Source: Pseudoalteromonas sp. MSK9-3
GTDB taxonomy: Bacteria; Pseudomonadota; Gammaproteobacteria; Enterobacterales; Alteromonadaceae
Length of the DNA stretch: 64,000 bases
Direction of reading: 5' to 3'
Assembly (NCBI RefSeq): GCF_003590335.1
Contig: NZ_MIET01000035.1
Location: 1 to 64,000 of the forward strand
Below are positions 27,151 to 34,842 of this stretch, piece after piece (positions within the stretch are counted from its first letter, which is position 1; each line of letters begins with the position of its first letter). A model generated the notes under the pieces. The model was not told the origin of the DNA and did not search any database. It saw only the letters and a list, made by a program, of their open reading frames with translations. The position numbers and the translations under genes were made by a program.

Positions 27151-27921
27151 TTAGAACTGTGCTGTAAAGCTTGCTGCAATAATATCTGAGCTGCCGTAAC
27201 CTTTTGTATAGTTAGCTTTCAGGTAGTACGTATTATTAAAAAAGTACTTGGCTTGAATAGACTCATAACTCCCTGTTTTCCCAACACCCAGTGCTACATT
27301 TCGGGTGAAGTAGTAATCAGCAAATATCGATGTCGTCGAATGCTGATCGTTTTCAGAATGGCCAACATCTAAGGCAAAAAAAGTATCGTTATTTAAGTGA
27401 GTAAAGTATCGGCTTGTAATTCCCCAAGTATCAAACCCATCATCTGTCATAGCAGTGAAACCTAGATAATCACTCTCATTAATTTGGTGGTTGTATTGCG
27501 CTTTGAATGAAGTTTCGTCTGAGCCATATTTAAGTTGATGACGTGAAATAGACACTTTTAAAGCGTCATTGTACAAATAACCAAATCCGATGGCTCTGTT
27601 GTCGAGTTCCCCTAAATCTGGTGCAGAAATGGTACCAAACCAATTGCCATAAAACCCTTCAGCAGATACACCTGTCATTGAATCAGAGCCAGAATCAACA
27701 TAACTTAATGCAATATTTGTATCAGTATCTAGGTAACTAAAATCATCCCAAACACCCGAGTGTTGTTGTGGGGCGAAGTAATAATGGCTCGATAATGATT
27801 GACTGTTTTGAGCATGTTCGTGGTCTGTGTAACTGACGTTATTAAACCATTGTTTGGTTTCTGATGCTGCTACGTGAGTGCATGAGATGGCTAAAAGAGA
27901 TAAAGATATTAGTGTACGCAT
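27151..27921 (-). CDS. Putative outer-membrane beta-barrel / porin-like protein
   Basis: 256 aa with a signal peptide (1-19, ending HVAAS). The mature protein is built of alternating amphipathic strands rich in Tyr, Phe, Asp and Ser (YYFAPQQHSG, IGFGYLYNDALKVSIS, IFADYYFTRNVALGVG) and ends in Phe (SFTAQF), the classical C-terminal signature for BamA recognition. It is probably a 10-14-stranded barrel. No substrate can be inferred. It is monocistronic. Confidence 0.7.
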   Translation of the reverse strand: MRTLISLSLLAISCTHVAASETKQWFNNVSYTDHEHAQNSQSLSSHYYFAPQQHSGVWDDFSYLDTDTNIALSYVDSGSDSMTGVSAEGFYGNWFGTISAPDLGELDNRAIGFGYLYNDALKVSISRHQLKYGSDETSFKAQYNHQINESDYLGFTAMTDDGFDTWGITSRYFTHLNNDTFFALDVGHSENDQHSTTSIFADYYFTRNVALGVGKTGSYESIQAKYFFNNTYYLKANYTKGYGSSDIIAASFTAQF

Positions 27922-28403
27922 AACTTTCCTTGTATTTTTAACAAAAAAGAGGCCTGATTATATATCAGCGTCAATTTGAATTCAGCTTAAGTTCGATATA
28001 ATCATGGGCAAAGTTCTTATTAAATCTGTAAGGGCTTCACCAGCTGAGCTGTTGTTCAACAACAGCTCAGTTCCCATAATATCTTGGCTTGTGCATTAAC
28101 TGCCAAGTGCGATTTTAGCATGATGCTTTCTCGCATGTTATTTATCATTAATGAGGTAATGTTCAAATTATGGGGTGATACTTTTATTTCTCTTTGATGC
28201 TAGTGTGCGAAGTATTGTTACATTTGCAGATAACAATGAGTGAGGAGTTATGGATTCAAGTCAGAAATGTATTATCTCTAACGCATTTAGGTGTGTTATT
28301 TACAATGTACCAACATTTAGATGAAGTTCTCCTTATGTTATCGACGTATATCGTAAATTCAAAAACACGTTCAAGACATACGTCGCGGTTGACTGCTTTT
28401 TAG
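27922..28403. other. Gap with a 27-bp perfect palindrome
   Basis: No convincing gene in this 480-bp stretch. Frames near 28194-28403 lack support. The notable signal is the palindrome at 28044-28070, listed separately. Confidence 0.4.
28044..28070. repeat. 27-bp perfect inverted repeat
   Basis: CTGAGCTGTTGTT (28044-28056) and AACAACAGCTCAG (28058-28070) are exact inverse complements around one central C. There is no T-run next to it, so it does not look like a normal terminator. It could be an operator or a structured RNA element. Confidence 0.6.
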
Positions 28404-29591
28404 TCATGTCATACTGAGGCTGATTTTATCCATGATGGTAATTGCTTGGGTTAATTGAGCAAAGCTGACGTAGGGGGCTGGCCCCAAACGTAACTGTTGA
28501 CCACGGCTATCACATTGTACTCCGTGTGTGTTGAGTTGTGTGGCCCATTGATTCGCATTTTTTGTGGTTAAGGCTAAAAACCCTGCGTTGCGCGCAATCG
28601 AGTGGGCAGAAAAGGTAAAGTGCTGGCTGAGTTTTGGCTGTGACTTAATGCCATCACTCAGAAAAGCGATTTGTTGCTGGCTTATTTCTCGTAATTTCTC
28701 GGGCGTTAGGCGTTGAGACTTGAAAAAATCAAAGACGGCAGCGGCGCGATAGTGGCTAACAGGATCATAGGTTGATCCTGAAAAAGCACTGCTACCTTTG
28801 GCATACTTTACTTCTCCTGGTGCTTGTTCAAGTACATTAAACTCGGCAAACCAGCCGGTAATGATAGGGCTACCTTGATAGTTTTCTGGAATTCTTAACA
28901 TGCAATTTCCCTCACCTGCTTGGCAGTATTTGTATCCGCCCGACATGATGAATGCATGTTCTAATTGCTTGTCTTTTATATTAAAAGGGATGACATTTAA
29001 TGCATGGTAGGCATCGACTAAGCAGGGGACTCCCTTCGAATATGCATGGTGTGCTACATGTCCTATATCCTCGAATATCTCGCTAGTGCCATAAAATACG
29101 GCGGAAACCATCACTGCGTCTGTGTTTGCGTCAACTGCCTCTATGAGCCGCTGTGCTAAAGTGTGGGTTGGGTGTACTGGGAGTGTTTGAATATCGATAT
29201 TAAGATCTTTTAAACGATTGAGCTGACGGCGCATAGAGTGGAATTCACCATCTGTGGTGACAATACGAATAGGTTTTTTGTTAGGAGATTTAAAGCAGTC
29301 TAAATCAGATAAAAACCGCAATATAAGCTCATGGGTTGACGAGCCTAGGGTGATTTGCGCGCCGGGTTCACCAAGTAATGATTCATAAAAGGCTTTAACT
29401 CTTTCCGCTTTTTGAAATGCAAATTGCCACTTGTCGTCAATATGCTCAGCGGCGTGTTGATAGCATTCTAATATGCCTTGCTTTGCTACGTCAGGCCAAG
29501 CTTGATGTGAATGGCCTGATAGTAATAGCCGCTCATGCACTTTAAAATCTTGATAGTATGGTTGTAATTGGCGGGCAAGTTCTGTTGTCAT
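28404..29591 (-). CDS. kynU: Kynureninase
   Basis: 395 aa, PLP-dependent class V aminotransferase fold. The PLP-binding lysine is K221 in SGGYKYCQAGEG. Other family features are TLGSSTHELILRFLSDL near residue 80, the PLP-contacting PCLVDAYHALNVIPF, and RLGPAPYVS at the C-terminus. Kynureninase cleaves kynurenine to anthranilate and alanine. It starts 23 bp after the tryptophan 2,3-dioxygenase gene, so the two form an operon for tryptophan breakdown through kynurenine. The intermediate enzyme, kynurenine formamidase, is not encoded next to them. The family is somewhat divergent, so activity on 3-hydroxykynurenine or another substrate is possible. Confidence 0.88.
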   Translation of the reverse strand: MTTELARQLQPYYQDFKVHERLLLSGHSHQAWPDVAKQGILECYQHAAEHIDDKWQFAFQKAERVKAFYESLLGEPGAQITLGSSTHELILRFLSDLDCFKSPNKKPIRIVTTDGEFHSMRRQLNRLKDLNIDIQTLPVHPTHTLAQRLIEAVDANTDAVMVSAVFYGTSEIFEDIGHVAHHAYSKGVPCLVDAYHALNVIPFNIKDKQLEHAFIMSGGYKYCQAGEGNCMLRIPENYQGSPIITGWFAEFNVLEQAPGEVKYAKGSSAFSGSTYDPVSHYRAAAVFDFFKSQRLTPEKLREISQQQIAFLSDGIKSQPKLSQHFTFSAHSIARNAGFLALTTKNANQWATQLNTHGVQCDSRGQQLRLGPAPYVSFAQLTQAITIMDKISLSMT

Positions 29592-29614
29592 TATTCTACT
29601 CCATTAAAGGCGTG

Positions 29615-30490
29615 TTATAATTGAGTACGTAGATCAAAGAGTTCAGGGAAGAAGCTAATATCAAGTGCTTTTTTTAGGAAGCTCACCCCTGAAGAACCAC
29701 CTGTTCCTATTTTGTTTCCGATAATTCGCTGTACAGTATACATATGTTTAAAGCGCCATTGCTGAAAGCTGTCTTCAATATCGACCAGTTTTTCTGCCAG
29801 TTCATACAGGTGAAAATAGTGTTCTGCATTTTGATATACCGTGAGCCAAGCTTGTAAAACACTGTCATTATGCTGATAAGGTTGGCTGAAATCTCGGTGT
29901 ATAACACTGTCGTCTATAGGTAGGCCATGTGATTTTAAAGCGAGTAAGGCTTCATCATATAAACTGGGTTGGTTCAGTATCGTATCTAGTTCTTGATGAA
30001 CCGATGGATCATTTTCATGGACTTTGAGTAATTGGGCATTTTTATTACCCAGTAAAAACTCGATTTTTCGGTAGCCATATGATTGAAACCCAGATGAGTG
30101 ACCTAGCGTATCGCGAAACTTTAAGTAATCTACAGGAGTCAATGTAGATAAAATCCCCCAGGATTGAGTGAGTTGTCCAAGAATTTGCTTTACCCGTGAA
30201 ATCACTTTAAAAGCGTGGCCAAAATCGCCATTTTTAATATTGCTAATGGCCTCTGTAAGCTCATGTCCTGCGAGCTTTATCCATAACTCACTGGCTTGAT
30301 GAATGACAATAAATAACATTTCGTCATGTTGGTCTGACAGAGGGTGTTGGGCTGAAAGTACTTTCTCAAGATTTAAATAGTCGCCATAGGACATATCGTC
30401 TTTAAAATCAGTATGAATACTTTCTTCTACATCCCTATGGTTACTTATGGACGCTGATTGGTTGGGCTTACTGCTATAGGGACAACTCAT
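29615..30490 (-). CDS. kynA: Tryptophan 2,3-dioxygenase
   Basis: 291 aa from the ATG at 30490 (AGGA 7 nt upstream); the upstream extension to 30553 is Asn/Ile-rich and not conserved. It is the heme enzyme that opens the tryptophan indole ring to N-formylkynurenine. H64 in FIVIHQASELW is the active-site His, and H249 in RFKHMYTVQR is the expected heme ligand. GTGGSSG near the C-terminus is the family signature for substrate binding. The length is normal for bacterial TDO (~280-300 aa). It is the first dedicated step of the operon with kynU and follows the malate-synthase-like gene by 193 bp. Confidence 0.95.
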   Translation of the reverse strand: MSCPYSSKPNQSASISNHRDVEESIHTDFKDDMSYGDYLNLEKVLSAQHPLSDQHDEMLFIVIHQASELWIKLAGHELTEAISNIKNGDFGHAFKVISRVKQILGQLTQSWGILSTLTPVDYLKFRDTLGHSSGFQSYGYRKIEFLLGNKNAQLLKVHENDPSVHQELDTILNQPSLYDEALLALKSHGLPIDDSVIHRDFSQPYQHNDSVLQAWLTVYQNAEHYFHLYELAEKLVDIEDSFQQWRFKHMYTVQRIIGNKIGTGGSSGVSFLKKALDISFFPELFDLRTQL

Positions 30491-30683
30491 AACGATTCCT
30501 GTTTTATTGGTGATGTTAATTCTTATTTGGAATAATATTTTATTATTAACCATACCAAGCTATTGGGAGAACAACAAAGAGGAAGTTAAGTGTTAGCGGC
30601 TGCTTTTTTGCACATAGCCATGTTTAATGGCGCTATGATTATTTAATGACAAGGCCATGAGGTTAACATGGCCAATACGTGAA

Positions 30684-31187
30684 TTAGTAAGTATTAAGTT
30701 GGTAGTCACTGCCATCTTTGGCGGTATATTGCTTTACACCGGATGTGTCACATAAAGCGTGTTGTACACCGCTTAAAAAGCTCATCCATAAACGTTTAAG
30801 CTGAGGTTGGGCATGGGCATTGTCTAATGCACTTAGTTGCGTTTCAATCTGAATATCATCGATATGAGCACTGTCACATTTACCTGTTTTTCCACAACGG
30901 TTAAATGCTAATTCAATATGTAGCCCGTCTGATTTCTTTAGCAAAATAGCCGTTGGATCATCTTTGTGCCCACATAATGCGACAAATTGACTTGGTTGTT
31001 GCAGGCCGCAATGGCTTCCATCAGGGAAGAAGGCCATGAGGTGGTTATAGTAAACAACGTAATGTGTGGTATTTAAGTGCGAGCCATTATCTAATGGGCA
31101 TTGTTCATCTAAAAAGCGTTTTGCAAGGTCAAGCTTTTGCTCTGTGAGCGAGGGTTGGTCAAGGTCTGAACGGGTTAGTGCTGTCAT
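30684..31187 (-). CDS. Stand-alone domain related to malate synthase G
   Basis: 167 aa, ATG at 31187 with GAGGAAAT upstream, intact frame. Residues ~24-135 align by eye with an N-terminal-half segment of malate synthase G (GlcB): KRFLDEQCPLDNGSH with RRFLDESLPLENGSY; QPSQFVALCGHKDDPTAILLK with [27 protein letters not shown] is identical; SAHIDDIQIE with PAHINDVIVE. The TIM-barrel with all catalytic residues is absent, so it cannot be a malate synthase. It retains several Cys, unlike GlcB. It is divergent from a glyoxylate-shunt-type regulator and upstream of kynA. It may be a repurposed domain or an unusually tidy gene relic. Confidence 0.7.
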   Translation of the reverse strand: MTALTRSDLDQPSLTEQKLDLAKRFLDEQCPLDNGSHLNTTHYVVYYNHLMAFFPDGSHCGLQQPSQFVALCGHKDDPTAILLKKSDGLHIELAFNRCGKTGKCDSAHIDDIQIETQLSALDNAHAQPQLKRLWMSFLSGVQHALCDTSGVKQYTAKDGSDYQLNTY

Positions 31188-31254
31188 GGTATTTCCTCAT
31201 TCTGTTCGTTGTGATAATAAAGTCTATTTGTGAGAGTACAAAACGAGTGTAGGT

Positions 31255-31310
31255 GAAAAAATTATAAAATTTCACAAAAAGAATTTTACAGTGTAAATTT
31301 CACAAAAAAT
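31255..31310. promoter_or_regulatory. Repeated operator-like motif in the divergent promoter region
   Basis: AAATTTCACAAAAA occurs twice in the same orientation, at 31267-31280 and 31295-31308, 28 bp apart. The first also forms an inverted pair with GTGAAA at 31253-31258. It lies upstream of both the regulator gene and the malate-synthase-like gene. RamB-type regulators bind short AT-rich A-tract motifs of similar look, but the match is an inference. Confidence 0.45.
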
Positions 31311-31355
31311 GCTATGGTTAATTTGTATTCACTGTGACTCAAGTAGCATGATCTG

Positions 31356-32852
31356 ATGAAAAAAGACCAAAGTTTGATACGAAAATCCCATTTTACGGGC
31401 ACTAAAATACGAAACCTTAGAAAGCGTAATCATTTGACCCTAGAAGATTTATCAGCACGATGTATTCGTGTAGACGCGCAATCAGCACCTTCAGTGTCCT
31501 ATTTGTCTATGATTGAACGCGGAAAAAGAACGCCGAGCATGGATATGCTAGACAATTTGGCTGAGGTCTTTCAAAAGCCATTAGAATGGTTTTTAGATAA
31601 TGAGCCCGAGCCAGACACTATCACACCATTAAAAGGGAACCATGGCGGAATAGAAGGCATGGCACTAGAACCCAACTTTCTATTTTCTAACGATATATTA
31701 CAAATAGCTATTCCTGAAATGTTGTCACAAACGGGGATCAGTGGTCGTCAATTTGCCCAGCTATTGATCCGCGCATATCAAGAGCATCATCAAAATCACT
31801 TTCCTGATTTAGAACGGGCTGCTGAGGAGGTAGGGCAGAAAAACCTTTATTTGACCAGCGATGATTTGATGGGGATTGCCCATGACAAGGGATTAGTAAT
31901 TAAGTGGTTTGATCAAACTGATATACCAGAGTTTGCTAGCAATAGCGCATCACCAAAAGCACTTATCACGTCTTATTTTTCAGCGCCTAATATTGTGAAC
32001 TTAAATCGAGTTTTGCAACAACGTCACAGTCGTTTGAAATATGATTTAGCCGTGCATATTGGCCATGCTGTATTGCATAATTTAGAAGGGCTACAGTGTA
32101 TTTTACAAATTGGCGGGCATGACACGGATGCGATCCGAGAAGCAAGTACGCCAAGTGCGCAAGATACATTGAATGCATGGCGGGATTTTGAATCAAGCTT
32201 TTTTGCTGGTGCTTTACTGTGTCCTAAGGCGCCTTTTCGGCAGCTTTTAGACCGAACTGGATACGATATAAAGGTACATGCACAGCTCGGTATATCTGCC
32301 TCTGTCGCAATGAGAAGAATGACGGTGGTGTCGTCTTATCCACATTGGCATTATTTTGATGCTTACAAACCAGGCAAGTTAAAAGCAGTATATCGAGGTA
32401 ATGGGATCCCATTACCTTGGGGAAATATGCGCAGTGTTGAAGATCCTTGTCAGCATTGGGCTGTATTTCGTAAATTTTCGGATATCAGCGGGGAAAGTAG
32501 TGCTCAACTTTCCATATTAACGGTTGGCGGTGAGGCGAGGTTGTATTGCTGTGAATCTGTTCAAGTTGATGACTTGGCTGGTAATGCGCATATATTGTGT
32601 GCGGGGATTGATTTAAACCCTGCTATTTTAGCGCAAGGCGGAGATCCGCAAATAATGGTGTCGCAACTGAAGAAATTATGCATAAAGCATGGTGGCTCCA
32701 GTGTCATCCCTCGCTCGCTCAGGGCGCAGTTACTTAGTGTTGCACGCATTTTAAATATCAATTGGATTGAACGAGGTATGGACAATGAGGTGCGTGTGAT
32801 CTGTACTCGGGGTAACGAATGTCCGAGATCGCCGAGTTGTTACAATATCTAG
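31356..32852 (+). CDS. XRE-family regulator, RamB/ScfR type (DUF3612)
   Basis: 498 aa. Residues ~15-75 are a Cro/C1 helix-turn-helix (GTKIRNLRKRNHLTLEDLS, then VSYLSMIERGKRTPS). The middle is an ImmA/IrrE-like segment. The zinc motif HEXXH is degenerate here, reading H234-I-G-H237 without the catalytic Glu. The C-terminal half is the short-chain fatty acyl regulator domain, ending with the cysteines CTRGNECPRSPSC. RamB/ScfR proteins control acetate, propionate and glyoxylate-shunt genes, probably sensing acyl-CoA. Here the divergent neighbour is a malate-synthase fragment followed by kynA-kynU, so it may regulate that set. Repeated AAATTTCACAAAAA motifs sit in the shared promoter. Confidence 0.88.
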   Translation: MKKDQSLIRKSHFTGTKIRNLRKRNHLTLEDLSARCIRVDAQSAPSVSYLSMIERGKRTPSMDMLDNLAEVFQKPLEWFLDNEPEPDTITPLKGNHGGIEGMALEPNFLFSNDILQIAIPEMLSQTGISGRQFAQLLIRAYQEHHQNHFPDLERAAEEVGQKNLYLTSDDLMGIAHDKGLVIKWFDQTDIPEFASNSASPKALITSYFSAPNIVNLNRVLQQRHSRLKYDLAVHIGHAVLHNLEGLQCILQIGGHDTDAIREASTPSAQDTLNAWRDFESSFFAGALLCPKAPFRQLLDRTGYDIKVHAQLGISASVAMRRMTVVSSYPHWHYFDAYKPGKLKAVYRGNGIPLPWGNMRSVEDPCQHWAVFRKFSDISGESSAQLSILTVGGEARLYCCESVQVDDLAGNAHILCAGIDLNPAILAQGGDPQIMVSQLKKLCIKHGGSSVIPRSLRAQLLSVARILNINWIERGMDNEVRVICTRGNECPRSPSCYNI

Positions 32853-32906
32853 CTTGAAACAGAGTACCCATTATAGTAACTTTGTTTTTTAGTGTGAGGA
32901 GCGTGA

Positions 32907-33392
32907 ATGAAGAGCAAAATACAAAAGTTAACCTCATCTAGCGTAGGTGTGGTTGAGATTTTTGCCGAAATTGATGAGTTGATGAATGGCTTATACCCAG
33001 CTGAACTCAATGTTTTATTACCAGCAATAGAAGTGGATAGAGATAATGTGGGATTTTATGGGATCTATCTAGAGGATAACTTAGCTGCATGTGGCGCCGT
33101 GATATTTAATCAAGACAGTGATGGGCCATATGGTGAATTGAAGCGCATCTATGTTAAGCCGAATTTCCGTGGATTAGGGCTATCAAAAGCAATATTGAGT
33201 CATTTATTAGCCGTAGTTACTGAGCGAGGGTTGAATAAAGTGATGTTAGAAACGGGTGCACAACAACATGAAGCCATTGCATTGTATCGCCACTTTGGTT
33301 TTTATGAACGCGAAAGTTACGGAACTTATCAGCCAGATCCTGAGTCTGTATTTATGCAATTATATGTCGCGGATAAATTAACCGAGATCTGA
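32907..33392 (+). CDS. GNAT family N-acetyltransferase
   Basis: 161 aa with GAGGAG 5 nt upstream of the ATG. The acetyl-CoA-binding motif A is clear: LKRIYVKPNFRGLGLSKAI (R/Q-x-x-G-x-G/A). Motif B follows as IALYRHFGFYERESYGTY. N-acetyltransferase of unknown acceptor. The same strand continues 49 bp later with an SDR gene; cotranscription is possible. Confidence 0.9.
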   Translation: MKSKIQKLTSSSVGVVEIFAEIDELMNGLYPAELNVLLPAIEVDRDNVGFYGIYLEDNLAACGAVIFNQDSDGPYGELKRIYVKPNFRGLGLSKAILSHLLAVVTERGLNKVMLETGAQQHEAIALYRHFGFYERESYGTYQPDPESVFMQLYVADKLTEI

Positions 33393-33441
33393 TCTGCTGA
33401 CAGTATCGTAAATTGTCCACATTTTTAAGGAGTATAAGCGT

Positions 33442-34134
33442 GTGAAGACTTTATTGATCACCGGCGCAAATCGTGGCGTTGGGCTTGCTTTAACTAAAGT
33501 ATATTTAAAAGCTGGCTGGCAAGTGTTAGCAACATGTAGAGTGCCAAGTCAAGCTGACGAGTTGCAATCTCTGACATTACGTTATCGCTCATTAACGATT
33601 TTTGCGTTAGATGTAACTGATTATACTCAAGTAAACCAATTAGCGACGCAGCTTAATGGGCAGGTGGTTGATGTTTTACTTAATAATGCAGGTTTATACG
33701 GGCCAAAAGGGTATAAATTTGGAGAATGCGATGAAACTGCTTGGAGAGCTGTTTTTGAGACCAATGTGATCGCACCAATAAAGTTAGCGGAAGCGTTTAT
33801 TACCCATATTGAAGCAAGTGAGCTAAAAACGATTGCGGCTATTTCTTCTCGGGTGGGAAGTCAAACAGAAAACACCAAAGGTGGAGGCTATCTCTATCGT
33901 AGCTCTAAAGCGGCGCTTAACTCATCGATTAAAAGTTTATCTAATGACTTATTGCCTCAAGGGATAAAAACGGTGTCGTTACATCCTGGGTGGGTGAAAA
34001 CAACGATGGGAGGCCCTAACGCTTTGATTGATGCTCAAGAATCTGCAGAAGGCTTAAAGCAGGTGATAGATAATTTGCAAGATGCTCAAAGTGGTGGGTT
34101 CTACAGTTATAAAGGTGAGGAAATCGCGTGGTAG
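33442..34134 (+). CDS. Short-chain dehydrogenase/reductase
   Basis: 230 aa, GTG start with AAGGAG 10 nt upstream. Classical SDR: cofactor loop TGANRGVG at about 6-13, LLNNAGLYG in the NNAG position, a catalytic Ser in AAISSRVGS, and the YRSSK active-site motif. Closest in pattern to C-factor/sniffer-type SDRs, which often lack a known substrate. It follows the GNAT gene. Confidence 0.9.
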   Translation: MKTLLITGANRGVGLALTKVYLKAGWQVLATCRVPSQADELQSLTLRYRSLTIFALDVTDYTQVNQLATQLNGQVVDVLLNNAGLYGPKGYKFGECDETAWRAVFETNVIAPIKLAEAFITHIEASELKTIAAISSRVGSQTENTKGGGYLYRSSKAALNSSIKSLSNDLLPQGIKTVSLHPGWVKTTMGGPNALIDAQESAEGLKQVIDNLQDAQSGGFYSYKGEEIAW

Positions 34135-34195
34135 CGACACCTCGAATGTAAAAAAGGTGCCGAAAAAAGGATTTTACATCGCTAAAGTGGTGTGG

Positions 34196-34828
34196 TTAAA
34201 ACTTAACCAGCGTTACTTGCAGGTCAATTGAGTTGTCAAAACCCATCTCATTAAAGTAATGGCTATATGCAATTTGTAAGCTAAAACGTGCACTGAATTT
34301 GTACTTTATGAATGGTTTAACATACGCTGAGTTTTCAAATTGATACAGCTCCTGTTCTTGGCATTGTTCACAGCGGAATATTGTACGGGTTAGATCGTTG
34401 TATCTATATCCTCCCAATATGCCAATTTGCAGCTGGTTTTGATAAAGAAAAGGATAGAATATTCCACCTTCAGCATAAATGGCTTTACCAAAAATGCTTG
34501 ATTCTTTGCTCGAAAGCTCACCAGTAAATTCGTTACGAACTGACTCAGAGAAGGGGAGTTTGTCTTCTATATAAATAAAATCTATGCCCACAGCAAAAGA
34601 CATATACGAGTTGTATTGACCGCTGTAAAAAGCCCCAAGACTTGCACCAAAGTCCTCTAGAAATAAATTCTGCGCCGGCTTATTAGTTTGATTATTCACG
34701 TTAAGGTAACTGGTTTTTACACCTATATGGTATTTATAAAAATCTAGGTCGTTGGCGCGTACTTTCGTGTATGTAAGTAACATACTGATTAAAGCAAGGT
34801 TAAGTAATACTTTTATTGTGCATCTCAT
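34196..34828 (-). CDS. Exported outer-membrane beta-barrel protein
   Basis: 210 aa with a signal peptide (1-25, ending KVRAN). It is rich in aromatic, amphipathic strands (GVKTSYLNVNNQTN, LGAFYSGQYNSYMSFAVGIDFIY, IGILGGYRYNDLTR), and its last strand ends VTLVKF with the typical C-terminal Phe. A short loop CEQCQEQ could hold a disulfide. Probably an 8-stranded OmpA/OmpW-like barrel. It lies 14 bp downstream of the DUF1566 lipoprotein gene and is likely expressed with it. Confidence 0.7.
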   Translation of the reverse strand: MRCTIKVLLNLALISMLLTYTKVRANDLDFYKYHIGVKTSYLNVNNQTNKPAQNLFLEDFGASLGAFYSGQYNSYMSFAVGIDFIYIEDKLPFSESVRNEFTGELSSKESSIFGKAIYAEGGIFYPFLYQNQLQIGILGGYRYNDLTRTIFRCEQCQEQELYQFENSAYVKPFIKYKFSARFSLQIAYSHYFNEMGFDNSIDLQVTLVKF

Positions 34829-34842
34829 AAATGATCAGTCCT

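Noticed and set aside
28194..28403. A 69-codon plus-strand ORF before kynU
   Set aside because: No ribosome-binding site and no recognisable protein; a shorter internal frame has its site too close to the start.
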